Of a stretch of 35,370 bases of DNA, positions 1 to 8,635 are shown in pieces. Positions within the stretch are counted from its first letter, which is position 1. Each line of letters opens with the position of its first letter. The notes under the pieces are model-generated. The model was given only the letters and a program-made list of their open reading frames with translations, was not told the DNA's origin and did no database searches. The stretch is from Gammaproteobacteria bacterium (GTDB lineage: Bacteria > Pseudomonadota > Gammaproteobacteria > SZUA-152), in the NCBI GenBank assembly GCA_015487095.1, contig WFQM01000284.1:1-35370 (forward strand), in the 5' to 3' direction. Made by a program: the position numbers and the translations under genes.

Positions 1-76
1 GAAGAACATCAGTCCTTTCAACCTGTATTACTCTTTACCCAACCAAAAAGCGACAGTTAGTGCTCGAGCGATCTTA
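1..76 (+). repeat. 76-bp dispersed repeat, left copy (possibly truncated by the window edge)
   Basis: gaagaacatcagtcctttcaacctgtattactctttacccaaccaaaaagcgacagtt...gagcgatctta recurs in direct orientation at 21126-21202 with a few differences. Confidence 0.85.
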
Positions 77-251
77 GGGATGGAACACAATAACTTATAC
101 GATTGGCATCTCTGCTTCAGCCCGTATTTGCCCGTTCTTCAATCGAAAAAACTCGAAATAGAACAACTATTCCTGCATTTTTGCTCAATCAGAACAAACA
201 AATACGAACTAAATCAGAGCGCCACTTATATAAGTTATTGTGTTCCATCCC
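77..251 (+). mobile_element. MITE-like non-autonomous element, copy A (175 bp)
   Basis: 23-bp perfect terminal inverted repeats GGGATGGAACACAATAACTTATA / TATAAGTTATTGTGTTCCATCCC, flanked by TTA (74-76 and 252-254). A same-length copy lies inverted at 20709-20883 (about 8 mismatches by eye). No coding capacity. Confidence 0.85.
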
Positions 252-274
252 TTAACTGATGTTACGCAGGTCTC

Positions 275-290
275 AAATGTGAATTAAGCG
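275..290 (+). repeat. 16-bp exact repeat aaatgtgaattaagcg (copy 1)
   Basis: Identical 16-mer at 1778-1793. The two copies bracket the DsbA/DsbB pair. Confidence 0.5.
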
Positions 291-331
291 CTAAAAATAT
301 CTGTTTTAAGAATCACCGAGTATTTAATTTA

Positions 332-388
332 ACGCAGAGGCACAAAGGACGCAGAGAAAACCCTGTAAAAAATGTTTTTCCTCTGCGT
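332..388. repeat. Short palindromic 'cgcagagg...cctctgcg' intergenic repeat
   Basis: aacgcagaggcacaaaggacgcagag...tttttcctctgcgtg: inverted CGCAGAGG/CCTCTGCG with an extra internal cgcagag. Confidence 0.4.
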
Positions 389-472
389 GACCGATGCTAT
401 GTTTTTTGTTTCCACATTCTGTGGTGAACACTGAATATCACTCGCCACGGGCGTGGGTCAGCTGTCCATTCC

Positions 473-1123
473 TCAGTAATTTGCATTTACCTCTGCATCC
501 ACCAGTGTTTGCAGTTGTTCAAAACCAAAACTGGGCAATGGTTTTCCGTTAACAAAGAAGGTGGGTGTTTTGTCTGCTCCCAGCAACTTGGCATCGGCGA
601 GATCCTGCTGAATTATTTTCATAATTGCAGGGCCGTCCATGTCCTGTTGGATACGTGCAGTATCAACGCCTGCCCGCTCAATAAAGCCCCAGAAAATATC
701 CGGCTGTGCCACATGATTAATGGTCCACTGTGACTGGGTTTCAAACATCAGCTCTAACACTTCCCAGAATTTATTCTGCTTTCTGGCACCCTCCAGCATT
801 GCGACCATCTGATCTGAGCCTTGATGCAATGGCAGATAACGCACCACCAGATTAACTTTGCCGGAATGTTGCTGTATGAGTTGTTTTACAAAGGGGTGAA
901 ACCGGGCGCAGGTTTCACAGGCGGGGTCCAGAAATTCGACAATGGTGACTTTTGCAGATGGATTGCCTACCTTGACTGAATAATCCTTGATCAGCGCGCT
1001 GCTATTGTCTGCCGCGCGTTTTTCCTGTGCCTGTTTTTCTCCGGCATCATGAAACAGCGCTGCGATGACAAAGGCAAGTACCAGTAAAAATAAAGCGATC
1101 AGGGTAAAGTGACTCTGTTTCAT
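473..1123 (-). CDS. DsbA-family thioredoxin-fold protein with CETC active-site motif
   Basis: N-terminal hydrophobic segment; KVTIVEFLDPACETCARFHPFVKQLI motif and a C-terminal cis-Pro region (DKTPTFFVNGKPL). Overlaps the DsbB-like gene by 4 bp. Confidence 0.85.
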   Translation of the reverse strand: MKQSHFTLIALFLLVLAFVIAALFHDAGEKQAQEKRAADNSSALIKDYSVKVGNPSAKVTIVEFLDPACETCARFHPFVKQLIQQHSGKVNLVVRYLPLHQGSDQMVAMLEGARKQNKFWEVLELMFETQSQWTINHVAQPDIFWGFIERAGVDTARIQQDMDGPAIMKIIQQDLADAKLLGADKTPTFFVNGKPLPSFGFEQLQTLVDAEVNANY

Positions 1124-1590
1124 AGTGTATTCCTGGTTTGATTATTGTTTCGATTCAAAAGCCTGTGCGCCTTAAGCAGCAGGATAATGATGGCGACAAA
1201 GGCGGCCAGCGACAGCAGTGGGATAGGCAATATGTCAAACAATACCATACCGTCATCGGCACAGGATATTCCCTGGCGACAGGGTTGCAGGTTTTCCGGG
1301 ATAAGGCCATAAAACAACAGGCTGTGATAAATGGTGAACAATAGCCCGATGGTTGCAATGGGTAGCGCATATCTTATCACGCGGCTATCGAGTGGATGCA
1401 GGCCAAGTAACAGAATAATCGCTAATGGAAACATAAAAATACGTTGATACCAACATAGCTCACAGGGAATCAAGCCCATTATTTCACTGAAAAACAGACT
1501 GCCCAGTGTAGACAGCATTGCAATCAACCAACTGATAAAAACTAACCACCAGCCGGTGGTGTTTGTTTTTATTTGCTCAGCTGCACTCAT
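1120..1590 (-). CDS. DsbB/BdbC-family disulfide bond formation membrane protein
   Basis: Multi-TM protein with CELCWYQRIFMFPLAIILL and a second Cys pair (PCRQGISC). Confidence 0.88.
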   Translation of the reverse strand: MSAAEQIKTNTTGWWLVFISWLIAMLSTLGSLFFSEIMGLIPCELCWYQRIFMFPLAIILLLGLHPLDSRVIRYALPIATIGLLFTIYHSLLFYGLIPENLQPCRQGISCADDGMVLFDILPIPLLSLAAFVAIIILLLKAHRLLNRNNNQTRNTL

Positions 1591-1777
1591 TTCCGTTCGG
1601 CCTCATGAAATGTGTGGGCGAGAAGCATAAATGAAACATTTATGTTGTGTCCTTGTGGAAATACTGAAATTGTCAGGGATTGTATTGCATAGCAGATGAA
1701 AAATCACCAGCGGAGTACGGTATCAGGTGATGTGTGGTATTTCGCTCAAACCCACCTGCTTTTTTGATGTTTGGTTG

Positions 1778-1793
1778 AAATGTGAATTAAGCG
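1778..1793 (+). repeat. 16-bp exact repeat aaatgtgaattaagcg (copy 2)
   Basis: Matches 275-290 exactly. Confidence 0.5.
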
Positions 1794-1833
1794 TTCAATC
1801 ACTCCGTTAGCGATTTTTACTGAAAACATCGGT

Positions 1834-1858
1834 ATTCCGGCATGTTTCTAGCCGGAAC
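1834..1858. repeat. REP-like hairpin attccggcatgtttctagccggaac
   Basis: Inverted TTCCGGC/GCCGGAA stem. A related hairpin lies at 12841-12865. Confidence 0.6.
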
Positions 1859-1906
1859 CCAGGCGTTAAATACGCATTGTTTTTTAGGATGAGGGCGTTT
1901 GAGCGT

Positions 1907-2800
1907 TTAATTGACATTGAAGCGTTGGCCGTTAAGCCGTACCCATTCATCTTTGAACGTGGCGGGTTCCATGGTAAACCAGGGCGCATAGCTGGCTGCA
2001 ACCTGTTCGGCCTGTTCGGCAAGAATCCCCGATAATACAATGTGACCGCCGGGGGCAACGTGTGCGGCAAAACGTTCGGCAAAGTCCATCAATGGCTGAG
2101 CGAGAATATTGGCCAGCAACAAAGAGGTTTGCAGATCAGGCAGGGCATCCGGTAGCACGGCATCGATATTGTCGGCAACCGTATTTTTTTGTGCATTGTC
2201 ATGCGTGGCAATAAGTGCCTGCGGATCATTATCTACAGCCCATACATGGCTTGCACCCAGCTTGGCAGCAGCCACAGCGAGAATGCCGGAACCGCAACCG
2301 TAATCGATGACTTCATCATGATTTGCGCCATGTTCATCCAGCCATTGCAGGCAGAGTGCCGTGGTAGGGTGAGTGCCGGTGCCAAAAGCCAGCCCCGGGT
2401 CTAACAAAATATTGATGGCTTCGGGTTGCGGTGCTGGTGTCCAGCTGGGCACGATCCATAAACGGTGACCAAAAGGCATGGGCTTAAAATTATCCATCCA
2501 TTCACGTTCCCAGTCTTTATCTTCCAGTGGCGAGATACGATGATCTGGCAGACGATTCGGTGTTATGGCATCGCTGATCTGTATTAATACTGTATCCATG
2601 TCGGTAGCAGCATCGAACAAACCAATAATGCGGGTGCGCGACCATAAGGGGGTTTCACCCACGGGTGGTTCGTAAAGTGGCTGATTTGCGCTATCAAGAA
2701 AAGTGACAGCGCTGGCACCAGTCTCGCTAAGCAGCTCAGAAAACTGTTCAGCATTGTCCGGTGTGGTTTCCAGGATGAGTTGTAGCCAGGGCATCGCCAA
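1907..2800 (-). CDS. prmA: Ribosomal protein L11 methyltransferase
   Basis: MPWLQLILET...; LLDPGLAFGTGTHPTTALCLQWL; VIDYGCGSGILAVAAAKLGA; LLANILAQPL: canonical PrmA motifs. Confidence 0.95.
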   Translation of the reverse strand: MAMPWLQLILETTPDNAEQFSELLSETGASAVTFLDSANQPLYEPPVGETPLWSRTRIIGLFDAATDMDTVLIQISDAITPNRLPDHRISPLEDKDWEREWMDNFKPMPFGHRLWIVPSWTPAPQPEAINILLDPGLAFGTGTHPTTALCLQWLDEHGANHDEVIDYGCGSGILAVAAAKLGASHVWAVDNDPQALIATHDNAQKNTVADNIDAVLPDALPDLQTSLLLANILAQPLMDFAERFAAHVAPGGHIVLSGILAEQAEQVAASYAPWFTMEPATFKDEWVRLNGQRFNVN

Positions 2801-3715
2801 TTCTCAGGATGTTTTCGAAAAATATTTGTTGAGCGAGAGTATAGATGCAATGCCTGAAGATTAATACTCAAGTATTTCTTTACGGGTAACACTGTTGTGG
2901 TTTTGAGACAGGGAAACAGGAAATTATCGGTAAATATGTGAAGTGAGTGTTATAAAAATATACTCATCATGATTGAAATTCGAGTATTAAATATGCGTCA
3001 TGTTTTTTATGGTATCGCCAAAAAAATCACTCGCCAGAGAAGTAAATTAATAAGTAATAGTAGATCTTTTTATTCTGGATTTTAAATCTGGGAGTACGGC
3101 ACAGGTTTGTTCATGCAGAAATCACGAATTATATTTTTGAAGGTGTGTTTGTTGATTTCCGGAGGAATCAGTGGTCTGTCTATTTTATTTTTAACGTAAA
3201 TATAGTTTTTAAAATTATTGCTATTAATGGAGAGAAATTTAAGTTTTCTATTTTTATAGTTAATTAGTTAATTAGTTAAATTGGTAATGCTAATATTAAT
3301 AAATACGGATATTGAGAGTATGAATTTAACTTTATTAAATTATAAAAAATTACAGGTTTAATTATTTTTATAAATAAACAGGTTAGCAATATTGAATAAT
3401 AGTTTTACGCAGGGGTGTGGGGATTTTTGCGGATATAATATTTTTTAGTCTTGGTCTAAAGTTTGATTTCGGTTGGTGGAACATTGTTTTTTAAAGAAGG
3501 TGAGTTTTTTGAAGATTATTAAATTTTCGATTTTTTTCTACCAGGAAAAAATCAGACACCAACATCTACGATTAGCTCAGAGCATTAACTGACTATGGGC
3601 AAGAGAATGATTTTTATTCTTTTCAATCATGAATCAGTATCAATGACATTCTATTTGTTCTGCCTCCGTTATAAGTATGAAATCGACTACTTCACTTCAC
3701 AAGGACAATGATCTC

Positions 3716-6607
3716 ATGTTAAAGAAATCGGGCGCTATAGTTCTCTCGCAGCACAAGAAACTGTACGGCATTACATCGCTTGTCGTCTTGGGTTGCTTAA
3801 CTCAAAATGTACTCGCTGATGCAGCATTTGAACCACAAACGGAATACGTAATTTCTGGAACCGACCCAGCCAGTATTATTTTGGGTGACTTTAATAATGA
3901 TGGTATTGATGATATTGCAACAAGCCTGGCCGACGGTGCTACGGGTGGCAGTATCTCAATATTGTTTGGTACAAATGATGGTACATTTACCGATCACCTT
4001 CAGATACCAATAACTGACGGAAATGGAGCAGATTATGTTCCTGCCGGTTTGGCTGGCGGGGATTTTAATGGTGATGGTCGCCTGGATCTGGCCGTTACTG
4101 CGGGTGGTTCTAATCTTGCTGACGTTCATGTGTATCTCAATACAGCTTCTGGCGCTGTGAACTTTTCATACTCGACAACAGTTGTGAGTGGCGGAATACC
4201 TGCCGTAGCTGTTGTGGCTGAAGACCTTGATAAAGATGGTAATTTGGATCTTGGTGTAGGCAATAATGTTGACACGACAGGTTTCGGTGTATCGATATTT
4301 ATGGGTAATGGGGATGGCACATTTTCAGCTGCTCAGAATATTGTCTCGACCGATGGTGTGGAAGCTACTAGCATTATCGCTGTTGATATTGACAAAGATA
4401 ACGATTTTGATCTGGTGATGCCAAGGCTGGTTTTACATAACGATGGAAATGGTGGCTTCGATGTGAGCAACCAGCTGGAGCGGCAAGGTACACCATTACA
4501 TATCGTATCCGTTGACCTTAATAAGGATACCTGGACAGATATTGTCCTGAGTGGAGAAGGTGGGATGGGTACCTATACAAATGACCAGTCAGGAATTTTC
4601 AGTGCTGTGGATAGAGGCTTTGAAGATGGTCCTCTGCGTGGACACACAGCAGGTGATTTTACTCTTGATGGTAATGTTGACGTTGCTCTTGTTAGGGAAG
4701 ACACGGATGACTTGCGGATTTTTCTTGGTGATGGCGCTGGTGTATTAGCACGGGACACGCCACTCCTTTTTCCCGTAGGTGATGAGCCGCAAAATATTGT
4801 CAGCGGTGACTTTAATAATGATGGTATGTTGGATATTGCGGTCTCTAATCGTAATGCCGGGTCTCCCACGGTTTCCGTATTGTTACAGCATGACCCGAAT
4901 GCGCCACCCAATGAACTACCTGTTGCAAACCCCGGTGGTCCATACACTGGTACTGTTGATATTGCTGTACAGTTCGATGGTTCTGCCTCGTCTGACCCGG
5001 ATGGTACTATTGCATCCTATAGTTGGGATTTTGGTAATGGTACAACTGGCACGGGCGCAACGCCGAGCGTGACTTATGCCGAAGCGGGTACGTTTAATGT
5101 GACTTTGACTGTCACAGATGATGCGGGTGAAACAAATTCGGTGAGTACAACCGTGGAAATTGTTGCCGCAGATAATCAGTCACCGGTTGCAAACCCGGGT
5201 GGTCCCTATAATGGTACAGTGGGTGTTGCCGTACAATTTAACGGCTCTGGTTCATCCGATTCCGATGGTACGATTGCTTCCTATAACTGGGACTTTGGCA
5301 ATGGCACAACCGGTACGGGTGCAACGCCGACCGCGACGTATACTGAAGCGGGTACATTTAATGTGACCCTGACGGTAACGGATGATGCCGGTGCAACGAA
5401 CTCGGTGAGTACAACCGTGGTAGTTGTTGCCGCAGATAATCAGTCACCGGTTGCAAACCCGGGTGGTCCCTATAATGGTACAGTGGGTGTTGCCGTACAA
5501 TTTAATGGTTCTGGTTCATCCGACCCTGATGGCACCATTGCATCCTATAACTGGGACTTTGGTAATGGCACAACCGGTACAGGTGCAACGCCGAGTACAA
5601 CGTATACCGAAGCGGGTACATTTAATGTGACTCTAACGGTAACGGATAATGCGGGCGCAACAAACTCGGTGAGTACAACCGTGGTAGTCGTTGCCGCAGC
5701 GAATCAGTCACCGCTTGCAAATCCAGGAGGTCCCTACAACGGTACTGTTGGCATTGCTGTACAGTTCAATGGTTCTGCCTCGTCCGATCCCGATGGTACG
5801 ATTGCTTCCTATAGTTGGGACTTTGGCAATGGCACAACTGGCGTGGGCGTAACTCCAAGTGTGACTTATACCGAATCGGGTACGTTTAATGTGACTTTGA
5901 CGGTAACGGATAATGCCGGTGCAACAAACTCAGCCAGTACAACGGTAGTGATTGGTGCAGTGGTTGTTAACCAACAACCAGTCGCAGATTCTGGTGGTCC
6001 CTACAGTGGTATTGTTGGTGTTGCCGTACAGTTTGATGGTTCAGCCTCGTCCGATCCCGATGGCACCATTGTCTCGTATAGCTGGGACTTCGGTAATGGT
6101 GAAACCGGCACGGGGGCAACACCGAGTAACACTTACACCGAAGAAGGCACATTTGATGTGACTCTGACGGTAACGGATAACGTTGGCGCAACAAACTCAG
6201 TGGATACGACTGTTGAGATTGTCGTTTCCGACAATCAGTTGCCGATTGCGAATCCGGGTGGCCCTTATAAAAGCTCTGTTGACAAGATTGTATTGTTCAA
6301 TGGGTTCTTCTCATCCGATCCGGATGGAAAAATTGTTTCCTATAGCTGGGACTTTGGTGATGGTGGAATTGGTGAAGGTATAAGCCCGATTTACACTTAC
6401 ACTGAAGAAGGAACCTATGATGTTACATTGACAGTAACGGACAATGCTGGCGGTACTAATACGGCCAGTACCACTATTGAAGTTGATGAAGCAGGTGGTG
6501 GTGCCTTTGGTCCCTTCGCTGGTCTTGCATTGTTGATGATGATGGGGCTGCGAGCCCGTAGGTATGGTAATGATAAACATAATAGTGACGGTAACATTGA
6601 TCACTAA
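3716..6607 (+). CDS. Secreted/surface protein: FG-GAP (VCBS-like) repeats followed by six PKD domains and a C-terminal Gly-rich/TM/basic tail
   Basis: Repeated DFNNDGxxDIAxS motifs. Six NPGGPYxGTVxxxVQFxGSxSSDPDGTIxSYxWDFGNG...TNSxSTTV PKD units. Terminal GGGAFGPFAGLALLMMMGLRARR. The listed ORF starts at 3677; ATG 3716 has AAGGA (3701-3705) upstream and gives a cleaner signal peptide. Confidence 0.85.
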   Translation: MLKKSGAIVLSQHKKLYGITSLVVLGCLTQNVLADAAFEPQTEYVISGTDPASIILGDFNNDGIDDIATSLADGATGGSISILFGTNDGTFTDHLQIPITDGNGADYVPAGLAGGDFNGDGRLDLAVTAGGSNLADVHVYLNTASGAVNFSYSTTVVSGGIPAVAVVAEDLDKDGNLDLGVGNNVDTTGFGVSIFMGNGDGTFSAAQNIVSTDGVEATSIIAVDIDKDNDFDLVMPRLVLHNDGNGGFDVSNQLERQGTPLHIVSVDLNKDTWTDIVLSGEGGMGTYTNDQSGIFSAVDRGFEDGPLRGHTAGDFTLDGNVDVALVREDTDDLRIFLGDGAGVLARDTPLLFPVGDEPQNIVSGDFNNDGMLDIAVSNRNAGSPTVSVLLQHDPNAPPNELPVANPGGPYTGTVDIAVQFDGSASSDPDGTIASYSWDFGNGTTGTGATPSVTYAEAGTFNVTLTVTDDAGETNSVSTTVEIVAADNQSPVANPGGPYNGTVGVAVQFNGSGSSDSDGTIASYNWDFGNGTTGTGATPTATYTEAGTFNVTLTVTDDAGATNSVSTTVVVVAADNQSPVANPGGPYNGTVGVAVQFNGSGSSDPDGTIASYNWDFGNGTTGTGATPSTTYTEAGTFNVTLTVTDNAGATNSVSTTVVVVAAANQSPLANPGGPYNGTVGIAVQFNGSASSDPDGTIASYSWDFGNGTTGVGVTPSVTYTESGTFNVTLTVTDNAGATNSASTTVVIGAVVVNQQPVADSGGPYSGIVGVAVQFDGSASSDPDGTIVSYSWDFGNGETGTGATPSNTYTEEGTFDVTLTVTDNVGATNSVDTTVEIVVSDNQLPIANPGGPYKSSVDKIVLFNGFFSSDPDGKIVSYSWDFGDGGIGEGISPIYTYTEEGTYDVTLTVTDNAGGTNTASTTIEVDEAGGGAFGPFAGLALLMMMGLRARRYGNDKHNSDGNIDH
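4920..6490 (+). repeat. Intragenic tandem repeats encoding PKD domains (unit about 264 bp)
   Basis: caccggttgcaaacccgggtggtcccta at 5181 and again at 5445 (264 bp apart). Six consecutive related units, the second and third nearly identical. Confidence 0.9.
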
Positions 6608-6629
6608 TAGTTAGTTATGTTTTGTTGGC

Positions 6630-6662
6630 AGAAGTGGTGCAGGGTTATCCTGCATCACTTCT
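6630..6662 (+). terminator. Stable hairpin downstream of the PKD gene, possible terminator
   Basis: AGAAGTGGTGCAGG-GTTAT-CCTGCATCACTTCT, 14-bp stem with one G-U, but no good U-tract follows. Confidence 0.45.
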
Positions 6663-6881
6663 AAATTATAAAGTCATCGTTATTGAAAACCCCATTTATT
6701 CGGTTAGCGTCTAATGTTATTTTTGAAAACATTAAGAATTATCTGTGTGGAATTTAACCTAACCTAATTAAGGTAGATAAAAGGAACGTGTTGTATCTTT
6801 ACAATTATTGACAGACTCTTATTTTAAAAAAAATAATATGAAAGGCTGTTTCATAAGGGTGCATTTATAAAGGACATTGAT

Positions 6882-7706
6882 ATGAAGTCGAGCGGTAATA
6901 TTAAGCGTTCTTTAGTTTCCGGGATAAAAAAAATATCAATATGGACATTTTTTTTATCGCTGTTAGCAGTATCATTTGTTATTTTTCTCACTCAATCAGT
7001 ATTACCGGTTTCTTCTGATTCTCAGGATTTGCATCGTTTGGCCGGAGAACAATTGGCGCTAAATGGCCGTGGTAAAATTCCTGCCTGTGTCCCATGTCAT
7101 GGTTTACAGGGACAGGGGAATGCTGGAATAGCGAGTCCCAGGCTGGCTGGGTTGCATCCGGAGTACATTAAAAAACAATTAGAAGATTATGCGCGGAATC
7201 CCCTGAAAACACGGGCTTTTGTTGAACCCATTGCACGCGACTATGTTAAAACCCCCCGAACCTATGGTGACCTGACGGTATTCACGCCGGGCACCCGTTA
7301 CGCTCCTAAAATGAATGAGCTGGCTAAAATTCTGAGTGTTGATGATCGGCATAATCTGGCGATTTATTATAGCAAACTGGCTTTTGTGGCCAGCCCGAAG
7401 GCATATGATTTTGAAACCCTGGAACGAGGTGAAGACCTGGCTTTGCGTGGAAAACCGGAATACGGGTTGCCTTCCTGTGATTCTTGTCACGGTCCTGGAG
7501 GACAGGGTTTTGGCGCAATTTTTCCTCCCTTGGCCGGTCAGCCTGTCACGTACATTATTGCGCAAATTAATCAATGGCAAGCCGGGAAAAGGGATAATGA
7601 TCACTTGGCATTAATGAGGAATATTGCTGATCAACTTACCGATGGAGATAAGGTCAACGTAGCTGCGTACTATGACAATTTGTCATACTCCGTTAATAGC
7701 GAGTAA
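6882..7706 (+). CDS. tsdB: Dihaem cytochrome c, c4 type (TsdB-like)
   Basis: N-terminal signal/TM, two CXXCH motifs (CVPCHG, CDSCHG) in two homologous halves. Ends 5 bp before a TsdA-family gene. Confidence 0.75.
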   Translation: MKSSGNIKRSLVSGIKKISIWTFFLSLLAVSFVIFLTQSVLPVSSDSQDLHRLAGEQLALNGRGKIPACVPCHGLQGQGNAGIASPRLAGLHPEYIKKQLEDYARNPLKTRAFVEPIARDYVKTPRTYGDLTVFTPGTRYAPKMNELAKILSVDDRHNLAIYYSKLAFVASPKAYDFETLERGEDLALRGKPEYGLPSCDSCHGPGGQGFGAIFPPLAGQPVTYIIAQINQWQAGKRDNDHLALMRNIADQLTDGDKVNVAAYYDNLSYSVNSE

Positions 7707-7711
7707 TACAA

Positions 7712-8629
7712 ATGAAGCGATTTTTTTTGAAATGGGTTTTAATTTTCAGTTTTTATAACATGGCTGTATTACCTGTTGCAGCACAAGAACTTGGACAAAC
7801 TCTGGATAGTCTGGAAGTCAGGCCCAGCCTGGTAAATTCACGGCTCAGTTTGCCGACGCAATTAACCCAGGTACATGTGATCAGTCCGGGTGAATATTTT
7901 GCCCCCCCGTTGGTGGCAGATATTCCCGATGACAGGTTCGGTGACATGGTGAGAATGGGGCGAAATATTTTCATTAAGACCGGTGTATATGCCAAACGTT
8001 ATGCCGGTAACGGATTAAATTGTTCCAGTTGTCATTTACAGGAAGGTCGCAAGCCACATGGCATTCCTTTATGGGCAGCTTACGGAAGATATCCAATGTA
8101 CCGCCACAAAACTCGCACGGTAGTAACGATTGAGGAACGTATTCAGGATTGTTTTATATACAGTATGGATGGTATTGCACCAACGCTGGATGCACCGGAA
8201 ATGAAAGCTCTGGTCACTTATACAAAATGGCTTTCAAAAGGCGCGCCTGTCGGTGTAGACCTCCCGGGACGCGGTCTTCCTAATGTGAGCCGTACGCAGG
8301 ATCTGGACCCAAAGCGTGGAAAAATTGTCTATGAGATCCGTTGTGAATTTTGTCACGGAAAAGATGGTAAGGGACAAAAACATACAAATGGTGAAGGTTA
8401 TATGTTTCCGCCTCTGTGGGGGAGAAATTCTTATAATAAAGGTTCCGGGTTACAACGTGTCAGAACGTTGGCAAAATTTATCAAAGGCAACATGCCCCTG
8501 GGAGCCAGCTTCAGTTTGACAAACCAGGAGTCGTTGGATGTGGCAATTTACATTTGGCTGCAAGATCGCCCCAGGAACCCAAAAATGAGTCAGGCGATGG
8601 ATTTCTTTTTTCCAAACATGGCACGCTAA
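7712..8629 (+). CDS. tsdA: Thiosulfate dehydrogenase (tetrathionate-forming) family, dihaem cytochrome c
   Basis: Two haem motifs (CSSCH, CEFCH). TsdA-like segments NCSSCHLQEGRKPHGIPLWAAYGRYPMYR, TIEERIQDCFIYSMDG (candidate Cys axial ligand), PPLWGRNSYNKGSG, IKGNMPLGASFSLTNQESLDVAIYI. Confidence 0.85.
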   Translation: MKRFFLKWVLIFSFYNMAVLPVAAQELGQTLDSLEVRPSLVNSRLSLPTQLTQVHVISPGEYFAPPLVADIPDDRFGDMVRMGRNIFIKTGVYAKRYAGNGLNCSSCHLQEGRKPHGIPLWAAYGRYPMYRHKTRTVVTIEERIQDCFIYSMDGIAPTLDAPEMKALVTYTKWLSKGAPVGVDLPGRGLPNVSRTQDLDPKRGKIVYEIRCEFCHGKDGKGQKHTNGEGYMFPPLWGRNSYNKGSGLQRVRTLAKFIKGNMPLGASFSLTNQESLDVAIYIWLQDRPRNPKMSQAMDFFFPNMAR

Positions 8630-8635
8630 ATAGTT

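Noticed and set aside
4920-6490. Repeats as CRISPR or mobile element
   Set aside because: Period matches one PKD domain, frame is maintained throughout; protein domain duplication explains it.
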